Shown here: one piece after another, positions 29,165 to 37,996 of the stretch
Layout of the letters: the number at the start of each line of letters is the position of its first letter
Position numbering within the stretch: the stretch's first letter is position 1
Source: Thioalkalicoccus limnaeus
GTDB lineage: Bacteria; Pseudomonadota; Gammaproteobacteria; Chromatiales; Chromatiaceae
Reading direction: 5' to 3'
Length of the DNA: 64,000 bases
Assembly (NCBI RefSeq): GCF_041197575.1
Contig: NZ_JBDKXB010000004.1
Coordinates: forward strand, 124,001 to 188,000
Translations under genes and position numbers: made by a program
Notes under the pieces: generated by a model
The model's input: only the letters and a program-made list of their open reading frames with translations
Told to the model about the DNA's origin: nothing
Database searches by the model: none

Positions 29165-29818
29165 TCAGGCCCGGTTGGGGCGATACGGCTCGAAGAGGCG
29201 AACGACCTGAACCACGCCGGGGACATGGCGTACGCGTTCGATCACCGCCTGCTCCTCGTCGGGTGTAAGGAGTCCCATCAGATGGACGGTCCCCGATTCG
29301 GTGATGACCTTGACCCTGGTCAGGTCGAAATCGGGGCGATCGACGCTCGCCAGCGCAAGTCGGACGCGTGATGCGAGCAGCGCGTCCTCGCCCTGGCGTT
29401 GCAGCGTCGCGTTGGGGCCGATCGTGACCTGATCGACGACCTTGACCACGCCGGGCAACCGGCTGACCATGTCGGCGTAGCGATCGCGGATATCGCGGCG
29501 CGCCGCCTGGCCGGTGAGTAGGACGACCTGATTGTAGCTGGTGGCCATGATCCGGCTGTTTTGGGCGATCTCGGGCTCCTTGCGATGGCGGTCGCTGGCC
29601 ATCAGCTCGATGCGCCGGTCCTCGACGACGACTCCGGCGGGGCGCCGGTCATGCAGCAACGAAGCACCGGCGACCGTACCGCCGACGAGCATCGGTCCGC
29701 AGCCTGACACGAGCCCGCCGATCGGCATGGTCAGGCCGAGCGCCAGGATCAAGGCCAAGCCGGGATACCGGCCGATCGTTGGTTGGGCATGGACTAGGTT
29801 ATTCGACACGGAAGGCAT
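29165..29818 (-). CDS. BON-domain lipoprotein (DolP/OsmY-like)
   Basis: A 217-residue predicted outer-membrane lipoprotein. The lipobox is GLVSGC with Cys40 after a hydrophobic signal. Two BON domains follow: the first around SYNQVVLLTGQAARRDIRDR with LPGVVKVVDQV, the second around VITESGTVHLMGLLTPDEEQAVIERVRHVPGVVQVV. This is the layout of DolP (YraP), which binds anionic lipids and supports envelope integrity. As in enteric genomes it is near yraN and rsmI. It overlaps yraN by 20 bases. Confidence 0.85.
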   Translation of the reverse strand: MPSVSNNLVHAQPTIGRYPGLALILALGLTMPIGGLVSGCGPMLVGGTVAGASLLHDRRPAGVVVEDRRIELMASDRHRKEPEIAQNSRIMATSYNQVVLLTGQAARRDIRDRYADMVSRLPGVVKVVDQVTIGPNATLQRQGEDALLASRVRLALASVDRPDFDLTRVKVITESGTVHLMGLLTPDEEQAVIERVRHVPGVVQVVRLFEPYRPNRA

Positions 29819-30167
29819 CCTCGATCCAATCGATCTCGTTTGCGCGGCCGATCGCCAGGACATCGAAACGGCACGGTAGGTTCGTAGGGTATTGCAGCAG
29901 GTAACGCTTGGCGGCGCTGATCAGCCGTCGTTGTTTGCGCGTGTCGACCGATGCGACGGCCCCGCCGCAACGATCCGAGCGGCGAAAGCGCACCTCGATG
30001 AAGACGAGCACCCCCTTGTCCTGCATGATCAGGTCGATCTCGCCCATTCGGCAGCGGTAGTTCTGGTCCAGAAAGCGCAGGCCTCGGCCCTCGAGGAAAC
30101 GTCGAGCGAGCCCTTCCTTTTCGGCCCCGACCGCCTGGGTGTCGGAAAGGGTACGACGCCCTCTCAT
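29799..30167 (-). CDS. yraN: UPF0102 (YraN) family endonuclease-like protein
   Basis: A 122-residue protein of the YraN family, which has a Holliday-junction-resolvase/restriction-endonuclease-like fold. Conserved blocks are AEKEGLARRFLEGRGLRFLDQNYR, GEIDLIMQDKGVLVFIEVRFR (the E-D...ExK-like core; here EVR) and the RRLISAAKRYL helix. Function is not settled. The gene is divergent from rsmI with only 56 bases between starts and overlaps the BON lipoprotein gene. Confidence 0.88.
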   Translation of the reverse strand: MRGRRTLSDTQAVGAEKEGLARRFLEGRGLRFLDQNYRCRMGEIDLIMQDKGVLVFIEVRFRRSDRCGGAVASVDTRKQRRLISAAKRYLLQYPTNLPCRFDVLAIGRANEIDWIEDAFRVE

Positions 30168-30223
30168 CTGGAAGTAACGGCCCGCCTGGCCATCGTGATG
30201 CCTCGAAATCCTGGAGCCACAGC

Positions 30224-31084
30224 TTGATTCCTGATACCGGTAAACTATACGTGGTGGCGACGCCGATCGGCAATCTCGGTGATCTGAGTCCCCGTGCGCT
30301 CGATGTGTTGCGCGCTGTCGCGGCGGTCGCCGCCGAGGATACTCGCCACAGCCGGCAGTTGCTCGCGCACCATGGCGTGGCGACGACGCTGATCGCCTAT
30401 CACGAACACAACGAACGCGAGGTTACCCCGCGTTTGATCGCCCGCCTGAAGGGCGGCGAGGATCTGGCACTGGTCAGCGACGCCGGCACGCCGCTGATCA
30501 GCGATCCCGGCTTCGTGTTGGTTCGCGAGGCGCACGCGCAAGGTATCCGGGTCGTGCCGATACCCGGTCCGAGTGCGGCGGTCACGGCCCTGTCGGCGGC
30601 TGGGTTACCGAGCGACCGGTTCCTGTTCGTCGGCTTTCCGCCGCGGACCTCGGCCAAATGCCGTGCCTGGCTTGCCGGGCTCAGCCGCGAACCCGGCACA
30701 CTGATTCTGTACGAGACGGGGCCGCGGGTGGTCCGGACCCTCGAGGATCTGGCCGCTGTGCTCGGCGGGACGCGCCGCGCGGTCGTCGCCCGGGAGCTGA
30801 CCAAACGCTTCGAGACGCTTCGATGCGGGACGCTTGTCGAGCTGGCCGGGTGGCTCGATGCGGATCCCGAGCAACGACTGGGCGAGTTGGTCATCCTGGT
30901 CGCGGGCGCGCCGGATCAGGATGACGCCACGGCCCACGAAGAGCGACTCCGGGTGTTGCGGATCCTCGCCGAGGCCCTGCCATTGAAGCAGGCCGCCAGC
31001 TTGGCGGCACGCATCACCGGCGGGCGGCGCAACGACCTGTATGCGATGGCACTTCGAGAACTCGGGCCAGGCGAAAGGCCCTGA
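30224..31084 (+). CDS. rsmI: 16S rRNA (cytidine(1402)-2'-O)-methyltransferase RsmI
   Basis: A 286-residue tetrapyrrole-methylase-fold enzyme that 2'-O-methylates C1402 of 16S rRNA. Family signatures are KLYVVATPIGNLGDLSPRAL, AEDTRHSRQLL, ALVSDAGTPLISDPG, VVPIPGPSA and RAVVARELTKRFETL. The start is TTG 30224 with GGAG upstream; no better start is in frame. rnpB, sometimes found after rsmI in gammaproteobacteria, is not present in the short gap that follows. Confidence 0.95.
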   Translation: MIPDTGKLYVVATPIGNLGDLSPRALDVLRAVAAVAAEDTRHSRQLLAHHGVATTLIAYHEHNEREVTPRLIARLKGGEDLALVSDAGTPLISDPGFVLVREAHAQGIRVVPIPGPSAAVTALSAAGLPSDRFLFVGFPPRTSAKCRAWLAGLSREPGTLILYETGPRVVRTLEDLAAVLGGTRRAVVARELTKRFETLRCGTLVELAGWLDADPEQRLGELVILVAGAPDQDDATAHEERLRVLRILAEALPLKQAASLAARITGGRRNDLYAMALRELGPGERP

Positions 31085-31134
31085 CCGGGCATCGCTCGAC
31101 GGCCACCGACGTGCCGCTGCCCGGTTGGGGTCGG

Positions 31135-31836
31135 CTAGGGCTCGACCAGATGATCGAGAAGTCGGTCCAGCAGTGCGTTCGCTGCGGCGTAATCGGCCGG
31201 CGCCGCGGCACGGATCGCGGCCTCGGATTGGATCCAGCGGCCCGAACGCAAGTCCCCCCGGCAATGTTCGACCAAGGTCACGGCATCCTCCGGGGTCGTC
31301 TCCAGATGGCATTGGAGGCCGATCACGCGGCGTTCGACCTGGAACGCTTGGTGCTCGCAAGCGGAACTGCGCGCGAGGTGCGCGGCATTGGGGGGCAGAT
31401 CGAAGGTCTCACCGTGCCAATGGAAGGCGTTGATCGTCGGTGGAAAGCGGAACGCCTGGTTGCGCCCGTCCTGGTCCGGCGGGAGCCCTTCGATCGGGTA
31501 CCAGCCGATCTCGGCTTCGGGGTTCGCGTAAACCCGCGAACCCAGCGCGCTGGCGATCAGTTGTGCGCCGAGACAGACCCCGAGGACGGATGTGCCCTTG
31601 GCGACGGCTTCCCGCAAGAATGCCTTCTCGCCCCGCAACCACGGGTAGCGCGCCTCGTCGTTGACGCTCATCGGACCACCCATCGCAATCACGAGATCGA
31701 TGCCGTCGAGCGGGGGCGGTTGTTGGCCGTCGAAGAACCGCGTGTAGCGCAGCTCCGCGCCGCGTGCCCGTAGCCAGGCTGCCATCGAACCGACACCCTC
31801 GAAGGGCACGTGCTGCAGAATCTGTACTCTCTTCAC
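31135..31836 (-). CDS. Class I glutamine amidotransferase-like protein
   Basis: A 233-residue GATase1 domain protein of the GuaA-like YfeJ group. The nucleophile elbow is SVLGVCLGAQLIA, and the His-Glu pair is in LQCHLETTPE. There is no synthetase partner next to it, so it may be a stand-alone gamma-glutamyl hydrolase, as some family members are. The start is GTG 31836 with GAGG upstream. It is divergent from the lipoprotein hydrolase gene. Confidence 0.85.
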   Translation of the reverse strand: MKRVQILQHVPFEGVGSMAAWLRARGAELRYTRFFDGQQPPPLDGIDLVIAMGGPMSVNDEARYPWLRGEKAFLREAVAKGTSVLGVCLGAQLIASALGSRVYANPEAEIGWYPIEGLPPDQDGRNQAFRFPPTINAFHWHGETFDLPPNAAHLARSSACEHQAFQVERRVIGLQCHLETTPEDAVTLVEHCRGDLRSGRWIQSEAAIRAAAPADYAAANALLDRLLDHLVEP

Positions 31837-32212
31837 CCGCCGCCTCGTTGTGTCGTCGTCACCGCGCCAAGGCTACCACCGACCCGATGTCGAGGTGGCT
31901 GATTTGTTCGTGTCGCCCGCGCGTGCGGTCCCGTCCCGGCGAGCGGGGAAGCCGGATGTCGCTCGGCCCTCGTGGCCACCAGGTGGCGTCGAGGGAGCGC
32001 GAGGTGCCGCCACCGCCACCTTTCCTCGCTCGGCGAACTTGTGGTGGGGCCGGTGTGACGCCAACTCTCGGGCAACCGGGGGCGCGCGACCGGCCGAGTT
32101 GACCGCGTTGACACAGGCTGGCGTTTGTCTCCAGCCAGCCTGTGGGGCGAAGTGCGGCAACCCGATCGTGACCCCTTCATCAATGATCCATCCATTTTGC
32201 CGTGAGCCGTCA
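31837..32212. other. Divergent intergenic region with a strong hairpin
   Basis: About 375 bases between two divergent genes. An 11-bp inverted repeat lies at 32112-32122 and 32134-32144. Open frames here have no recognisable family, and no clear promoter was seen. Confidence 0.6.
32112..32144. repeat. 11-bp inverted repeat (stem-loop)
   Basis: CACAGGCTGGC and GCCAGCCTGTG pair perfectly around an 11-base loop. It sits 69 bases before the lipoprotein hydrolase ATG, so it may form a leader hairpin or a dyad operator. No T-run follows. Confidence 0.55.
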
Positions 32213-33019
32213 ATGTTAGCTCGGGTCCTGTGCGCGGTCGCGTTGTGCCTGGTGTTGGTCAGTTGCGCGAGAGGCCTGGTCGGAGATCGCATCGTACCTG
32301 GCAGCGCGATCCCGGAAAGGTACGCTGCGAGCGCATCGAGATCGATTCAGGTCGATCTCGGAGACATCCGGTCGATAACCGGATGCCGCGTCGAATATCT
32401 GTCGTATCGGCCGTTGTCGGCCGCGGTCGACAGCGACCCGCTCGTCGTGCTGGCGCACGGCTTTCTGCGCAGCCATGAGCACATGGACGGCTTGGCACAG
32501 CGGATCGCGGCGGCTGGATACCGCACCGCTTCGGTGCGCTTCTGCAACTCTCGGATCTGGGCGGGACGGCACCGCGAGAATGGTCAGGACCTGGTGCGTG
32601 TCGCCGACGTGCTCGCAGCGCAGGAGGTCGTCTACGTCGGGTTCTCGGCTGGCGGTCTCTCCGCGCTGGTCGCAGGCCGTCAAGATCCACGCACCCGCGG
32701 CATCGTCGCGTTGGATCTGGTCGATCGCGATGGTCTTGGTTTCGCGGTGGCATCGGACCTCGAGCCACCGGTGGTCGGGTTGTTTGGCGATCCGTCGCCA
32801 TGCAACGCCGAGAATAATGGTTTGGCCGTGCTGGAATCCCATCCCGGGGCCAGGGTCCAGCGGATACCCGGCGCGTCGCACTGCGACTTTGAAACGCCGT
32901 CCGATTGGCTCTGCCGGTTGGTATGTGGCAAGGATGTCGGCAGTGGGCAGCGCCGTCAGACCATCATCGCGGCGACCACGGACGCCGTGGCCGCGCTGCT
33001 GGCGCATCGAGGCGACTGA
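32213..33019 (+). CDS. Alpha/beta-hydrolase lipoprotein
   Basis: A 268-residue predicted lipoprotein: the signal MLARVLCAVALCLVLVSC ends in a lipobox. The alpha/beta-hydrolase core shows VVLAHGFLRSHEHMDGLA, the nucleophile elbow VYVGFSAGGLSALVAG (GxSxG), a likely acid in VALDLVDRDG and the late histidine in IPGASHCDFE. It resembles chlorophyllase/dienelactone-hydrolase-type proteins, but the substrate is unknown. An upstream in-frame ATG at 32183 would add ten residues before the signal and is less likely. Confidence 0.75.
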   Translation: MLARVLCAVALCLVLVSCARGLVGDRIVPGSAIPERYAASASRSIQVDLGDIRSITGCRVEYLSYRPLSAAVDSDPLVVLAHGFLRSHEHMDGLAQRIAAAGYRTASVRFCNSRIWAGRHRENGQDLVRVADVLAAQEVVYVGFSAGGLSALVAGRQDPRTRGIVALDLVDRDGLGFAVASDLEPPVVGLFGDPSPCNAENNGLAVLESHPGARVQRIPGASHCDFETPSDWLCRLVCGKDVGSGQRRQTIIAATTDAVAALLAHRGD

Positions 33020-33041
33020 GCGACCGCGCCCTCGTCGATGG

Positions 33042-33494
33042 TCAGCGTGCCTGCCAGTAGAAGGAGTGGGCGGCGACGCCGGTAGCCGGAACTTGGATGC
33101 GTTTGGTCTGACTCTCGCCGCCGCGCTCCGCGGTGATTCGGTATTCCCCAGGAGCAAGGCGCGCATAGAAATAGGGGCCTTCCGAGGTGGCCTCGAGCAG
33201 CGTCAAGCCGGAGCCGTCCTCGATCTGGACGGGGATACCGGCAAGGAACTCGCCACTTCCAGCGACCGCGAACAGCAGGTGGACATTGTATTGCGCCTTC
33301 CGTTGTGCGAGTTCCTCGCGCTCCGATGCGCCGACGCCGCCGCTGATGTAAGGGATTGCCGGCATCGCGGCGCCTGCGGTGGGATCCGGGTAGTCGGGGG
33401 CCAGCGCCGTTTGCGGCTGTGCGTGGACCGGCAGTGCGAGAGACGCCGCCATCGCTAGTGCTATCAGGTACGTAAGTGACATGAATCGAGTCAT
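33042..33494 (-). CDS. Small exported protein with a carboxypeptidase-regulatory-like domain
   Basis: A 150-residue protein with a cleavable signal peptide (hydrophobic core LTYLIALAMAASLALPVHA). The mature part contains a beta-sandwich-like stretch VQIEDGSGLTLLEATSEGPYF followed by LAPGEYRITAERGG, resembling carboxypeptidase-regulatory-like domains. The function is unknown. GGAGG eight bases upstream supports ATG 33494. It converges on the hydrolase and diverges from the Ter module. Confidence 0.65.
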   Translation of the reverse strand: MTRFMSLTYLIALAMAASLALPVHAQPQTALAPDYPDPTAGAAMPAIPYISGGVGASEREELAQRKAQYNVHLLFAVAGSGEFLAGIPVQIEDGSGLTLLEATSEGPYFYARLAPGEYRITAERGGESQTKRIQVPATGVAAHSFYWQAR

Positions 33495-33727
33495 GAAATC
33501 GCCTCCGTTGCATCATTGGCTTGAAGGGGTTGGTCGTAACGATGACCACCCTTCATCTTACGGTGGAAATCCAGCAAGACGTTTTCAAGTTACGGCCGGC
33601 GCGGCGGATGACAAGGGCGGGCGAACGCTTTACCCTTGCCGGCAGACGGATTCCATTTGCCAGAGTCGCCGGTCGGTCCAATCGCACACCAATCCGGATC
33701 GAGCGACCCTCATCAGCGGGAACCGAT

Positions 33728-35455
33728 ATGGACCAAGCCCAGCACCAGGTCCTTGTTCAGGCCCTGATCGATGACGCGGCGCGGCGCCTGAGCGAGGCGG
33801 GGGTCACGGAGGCCGGCCGGTTGGATGCAGAACGTCTTCCGGTCGACAGCCCGTTGTGGTGGGCCGCCGAAGCCTTGCTGCGCGAAACCAGGGCGGCATT
33901 AGACGAGGTGGTTTCGGTTCCCGACGCGAGTCGGCTCTGTCGGACCGATTCCACGCCTGGGCTCCCACACGATGACGTGATGTCGGTCAATCCTCCTCCC
34001 CGCACCGATTCAACGCGGTCGGAGTCGCTGCCAATGGATCATGACGAATCGCCCTCGACCCCGCCAGTCCTCGACTTGGATGCCGAGTCGGCGGGTGAGC
34101 CCCCAACGGCTCGTTCCAGACCGCACGGCGCCGAACAGGAGCCAGATGGCAGGCGCGGGTCGGAACCCGATTCGGTCGGAACCGAAAGCGACCGGCCACC
34201 GTCCCCAGCGACTGCGGCGCCCGAAGATGACGCCGAGTCGGTCCGGGATGGGGCGCCTTTGGCGTCCCCAAAGCTCGCCTTCGCGATCAGCGCGAATGCC
34301 CGGGTTGACGAGCCCTTCTCGGCTCGACTCATCGTCCGAGGCGGTGATCCGGATGCCACCGAGATCATCGAGTGTACGATCCCGGACGGGCTCGGACTGA
34401 CCTATCGGGCCGCGGATCGCTCGGTTCATGGCACGCCGACCCGTTCCGGTGACTTCTCATTGACGGTTAGGTATCGCTTCCATGGTACGTCGGAGGATCG
34501 TCCCCAGATGACGGCCAACGTGCCGCTGACCGTCAATCCGGACCCACGGACCCTGTGGCAGGATCGCCCGTCGGATCGCAACGCACCCGGCTGGAAGCCG
34601 GATGCCGACGGCTGTTTGATCCCGGCGGGAGCGGGACGGCGTATCCTGGCTGCGAGCAAACGCGGCCGGTCACATGCGCATTTCGGTGGTTTTCGTGATG
34701 ACGATTTTTGCGTTCGGGTCCGCGATGACAGTCCGTGGAGCCTGATCGCGGTGACCGATGGTGCCGGTAGCGCCGAGCAGGCGCGGACCGGGTCACGGAT
34801 CGTGGCGAATGTCGCCGCCGATTTTGCGGCCGAGCGTTTGGCCGGAGAGCTGGGTGACGCCTTGACGCTGGCCGCGAAAGGCATACCGGAAGCCGACCCG
34901 GTCGCGACGCGGCAGATGCGGACCAAGGCCTACGAGGTCTTGGGCGGAGCGGCGCTGGCCGCCGTCAAAGCGATCGAAGAGACTGCCGATCGTCAGGGGT
35001 TGTCGCCGCGGGATTACGCGACGACGCTGCTCTTGGCCGCCCACCGCATGTTGGGCGATGAACACATCGTCATCACCTTCTGGGCCGGCGACGGCGCGAT
35101 GGTGGTCTTGGAGGAGGCGGGTGCCACCCTGCTTGGGGAGCCCGACGGCGGTGCGTTCGCGGGTCAAACCCGGTTCCTGGATCGCTCGATCGTTGGTGAT
35201 GCGAACGAGATCATGACCCGAATACACGTTCTGCGCGTCTCTGATCTGCTCGGTCTGTTAGTGATGACGGATGGCGTAAGCGACGCGCATTTCGCATCGG
35301 ATCAGGCACTGGCCGAGAAGGCCGCGTGGGACGCCTTCTGGGGTCAGGTGCAACCGATCCTCGAGGCCGAGGACCCGGTCGCCGACCTGCTCCGGTGGCT
35401 CGATTTCTGGAGCCCCGGAAACCATGACGATCGGACGATCGCCATCTTCTGGTGA
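33728..35455 (+). CDS. PP2C-family phosphatase with Ig-like domain (Ter module)
   Basis: A 575-residue protein. Residues 1-70 are helical, and residues from about 70 to 180 are low in complexity and acidic. An Ig/cadherin-like domain follows (FAISANARVDEPFSARLIVRG through GTPTRSGDFSLTVRYRF, with the He_PIG-style ending). The C-terminal 270 residues are a PP2C Ser/Thr phosphatase, with SLIAVTDGAGSAEQARTGS as the metal-binding region, FWAGDGAMVV, LLVMTDGVSD and HDDRTIAIFW. The kinase gene starts inside its stop codon, so the two are translationally coupled; phosphatase-kinase pairs are typical of Ter-associated signalling. ATG 33728 is preferred over upstream in-frame starts. Confidence 0.82.
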   Translation: MDQAQHQVLVQALIDDAARRLSEAGVTEAGRLDAERLPVDSPLWWAAEALLRETRAALDEVVSVPDASRLCRTDSTPGLPHDDVMSVNPPPRTDSTRSESLPMDHDESPSTPPVLDLDAESAGEPPTARSRPHGAEQEPDGRRGSEPDSVGTESDRPPSPATAAPEDDAESVRDGAPLASPKLAFAISANARVDEPFSARLIVRGGDPDATEIIECTIPDGLGLTYRAADRSVHGTPTRSGDFSLTVRYRFHGTSEDRPQMTANVPLTVNPDPRTLWQDRPSDRNAPGWKPDADGCLIPAGAGRRILAASKRGRSHAHFGGFRDDDFCVRVRDDSPWSLIAVTDGAGSAEQARTGSRIVANVAADFAAERLAGELGDALTLAAKGIPEADPVATRQMRTKAYEVLGGAALAAVKAIEETADRQGLSPRDYATTLLLAAHRMLGDEHIVITFWAGDGAMVVLEEAGATLLGEPDGGAFAGQTRFLDRSIVGDANEIMTRIHVLRVSDLLGLLVMTDGVSDAHFASDQALAEKAAWDAFWGQVQPILEAEDPVADLLRWLDFWSPGNHDDRTIAIFW

Positions 35456-36960
35456 ACGACACCATGGGCCAAGTCATCCGCCTCACCACCCTCGAAGGCC
35501 AACGGGTGGAGCTCGTCGACAAGATGATCGGCTCCGGGGCCATGAAGGACGTCTATTTCTCCCCGGATCGTTCGTATGTCGTGGCCCTGTTTCGCGACCC
35601 GCAGGACGCGCAGGCCCGGGAGCGCCTGATGATGATCGCCGGTTCGTATCGCGACGGCATCTTCGGTCAAGTGGGCGGCGACTACTGGAACGAGGTCTTC
35701 TGTTGGCCGACCGGGGTCGTCGAACACGAGGGAAAGGTCGGTGTCGTCGTGCCAGCCTATCGGAAGCCCTTCTTCTTCGAATTCGGCTCCAAGAACGACG
35801 ACATGCTCGGGATCCGCGGCCGCGAAAAGGAGGGCAAATGGTTCGCGAGCGCCCACAACCAGTCACGCTTCCTCGATCAGCGTGAACGTGGCAACTGGCT
35901 GAACTATCTGCGCATCGGCATCCGCTTGGCGCGAGCGGCCCGGCGTCTGCACGCCGCTGGGCTGGCCCACAGCGATTTATCCTACAAGAATGCGCTGATC
36001 GATCCGCGCACCGGCGATGCCTGTCTGATCGACCTCGACGGGCTGGTCGTCCCGGGCAAATTCCCGCCCGACGTGGTCGGAACACCGGATTTCATCGCGC
36101 CCGAGGTCGTGATGACCAGTCATCTGGACCGGCATGATCCGGGACGCCACTTGCCCAGCATCGCGACCGATCGCCACGCGTTGGCCGTGCTGATCTACAT
36201 GTACCTGCTCTACCGTCACCCGCTGCGCGGCGACAAGGTTCATGATCCGGATCCGCAACGCGACGAGGCGCTCGCGATGGGGGAGCGGGCGCTGTTCATC
36301 GAGCATCCGCTCGATCTATCCAATCGAATCCGTGCCGATCTGGCCCGGGACTCGGAATTGCCATGGAAGGATACCCGTAAGATTCCCTATCGGGTGACCG
36401 GGCCCTATCTGACCCCGTTGTTCGACCGGGCCTTCATAGATGGTCTGCACCAGCCTGGCGCGCGCCCCACCGCCGATGATTGGGAGCACGCCCTGGTCAA
36501 GACGGCGGATCTACTGCAACCCTGCGTGAATCCAACGTGCGACCAAGGCTGGTACGTCTTCGACAATACCTACTCGCCGGCCTGCCCCTTTTGCGGCACC
36601 CCCTTTGTCGGTAAGTTGCCGGTTCTGAATTTCTATTCGTCCCGGCGCGGCGGACAGTTCACCCTCGATGATCACCGCCTGATGGTGTACACGGACCAAT
36701 CCCTGTTTCGGTGGCATGTTCGACGCAACCTGTCGCCGAACGAACGCCTCTCCGCGGAGGATCGCCGGCGGGTCGGTTATTTCGTGCTGCATAATCAGGT
36801 CTGGTGGTTCGTCAATGAGAGGTTGCCTGACTTGTTCGACCTCGACCGCAACAGCGCCATTCCGATCGGTGGTCGGGTGGCCCTGAAGGATGGGATACGC
36901 TTGCTTTTTTCCCGGGAACCGGACGGCCGGTTGGCAATCGTTCAGATGGTCGATGCCTGA
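35452..36960 (+). CDS. Ter-associated Ser/Thr protein kinase with zinc ribbon
   Basis: A 502-residue atypical protein kinase. The glycine-rich loop is IGSGAMKDVYFSP. The strand that normally holds the VAxK lysine reads YVVALFR (residues 42-48) and has no lysine. The catalytic loop HSDLSYKN (173-180, Asp175) and the metal-binding DLDG (194-197) are intact. A zinc ribbon with Cys358, Cys363, Cys378 and Cys381 follows, then an FHA-like or beta-rich C-terminal domain. This plan matches the kinase of the TerY-P triad (COG4248-type). The start GTG 35452 overlaps the PP2C stop; ATG 35464 is an alternative. Targets are unknown, with the TerD-family proteins downstream as obvious candidates. Confidence 0.82.
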   Translation: MNDTMGQVIRLTTLEGQRVELVDKMIGSGAMKDVYFSPDRSYVVALFRDPQDAQARERLMMIAGSYRDGIFGQVGGDYWNEVFCWPTGVVEHEGKVGVVVPAYRKPFFFEFGSKNDDMLGIRGREKEGKWFASAHNQSRFLDQRERGNWLNYLRIGIRLARAARRLHAAGLAHSDLSYKNALIDPRTGDACLIDLDGLVVPGKFPPDVVGTPDFIAPEVVMTSHLDRHDPGRHLPSIATDRHALAVLIYMYLLYRHPLRGDKVHDPDPQRDEALAMGERALFIEHPLDLSNRIRADLARDSELPWKDTRKIPYRVTGPYLTPLFDRAFIDGLHQPGARPTADDWEHALVKTADLLQPCVNPTCDQGWYVFDNTYSPACPFCGTPFVGKLPVLNFYSSRRGGQFTLDDHRLMVYTDQSLFRWHVRRNLSPNERLSAEDRRRVGYFVLHNQVWWFVNERLPDLFDLDRNSAIPIGGRVALKDGIRLLFSREPDGRLAIVQMVDA

Positions 36961-37149
36961 ACTCGGTTGGGAGGATAGCCGGTCACTCGGGCCAGGGCTC
37001 GGCGAGCGACGGGACGACCCCATCTCAGCGCCAACCGGGGTGGCTTCATCAGAAATAAGGAATACGGCGGGTGTCGGAGTCTCGTGCGCATCTGGGTGCT
37101 GGGTCCGGTTGCGAAGGTGCGGTCAAATGTAACGACAGGAGAACGCAAG

Positions 37150-37728
37150 ATGGCGATCAATCTGGAAAAGGGTCAACGTATCTCGTTGGAGAAGAACGGT
37201 GCTGGTCTGTCGGATGTCTCGATGGGACTTGGATGGGGGCGGCGCAAGCGCAAAGGCCTGTTGCGCACGACCGAGGTCGATGTCGATCTGGACGCATCCT
37301 GCTTGTTGTTCGATGAGCAGCGCGAGCTCCAAGATCAGGTCTGGTTTCGGCAGTTGACGAGCCGGTGTGGCAGTATCCGGCATACGGGCGACGATCGAGC
37401 CGGCGGCGGGGGCGGCGAGAACGAACGGATCGACCTGCAACTCGACCAGGTGCCCGCGAACATCGTCGCGCTGGTCTTCACCGTCAACTCGTTCCTCAAC
37501 GATTCCTTCTCCGGCATACCCAGCGCCTTCTGCCGGCTCGTCGACCGCCGCAGCGGAGAGGAGATCGCGCGTTACGATATCAGCCTCGATGGCGGCGACC
37601 ACACGGGCCTGGTCGTCGCCGTGATTGACCGGCAGGAGGGTCAGTGGCGCATGCGGGCTGTTGGTGACAAGGGCTATGGCCGTACCTTCAAGGACATGAT
37701 GCCGTTGATCTCGGCCAGTCTTCCTTGA
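37150..37728 (+). CDS. TerZ/TerD-family calcium-binding stress protein
   Basis: A 192-residue TerD-domain protein, the most divergent of the Ter paralogues here. Conserved elements are the N-terminal SLEKNGAGLSDVSMGLGW, the acidic TEVDVDLDASCLLFD and SIRHTGDDRAGGGGGENERIDL, which correspond to calcium-binding loops in TerD. An insertion and glycine run replace part of the second loop. TerZ-like proteins occur in Ter operons linked to tellurite, phage and stress resistance. AGGAG precedes ATG 37150. A gap of about 190 bases separates it from the kinase gene. Confidence 0.85.
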   Translation: MAINLEKGQRISLEKNGAGLSDVSMGLGWGRRKRKGLLRTTEVDVDLDASCLLFDEQRELQDQVWFRQLTSRCGSIRHTGDDRAGGGGGENERIDLQLDQVPANIVALVFTVNSFLNDSFSGIPSAFCRLVDRRSGEEIARYDISLDGGDHTGLVVAVIDRQEGQWRMRAVGDKGYGRTFKDMMPLISASLP

Positions 37729-37996
37729 TGTCGCTGGCCGCCGGACGCTCAGGGGATTGCTGGGATCTCGTGCGCGCCGCTCGCTCGTTTTTCCGCCCGC
37801 CTCTCGGGTTGCGCCAGCAACGGTCGGCGCGTATCGAATGCAAGCGACGATCCCGCGCGATCCGGTACAGGGTTCTTCGACAATCGCCCAAATGTGAACC
37901 TTCGGTCAGGGTTCTGGTCAATGAGGCCGTCCATCCAAAGCTTTGCCGACTTGGGCTCTGGAGGCGGTTTGGCATCAATGTGAGCGAGATACGATA

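Noticed and set aside
31085..31134. rnpB (RNase P RNA) after rsmI
   Set aside because: The gap is only 50 bases, far too short.
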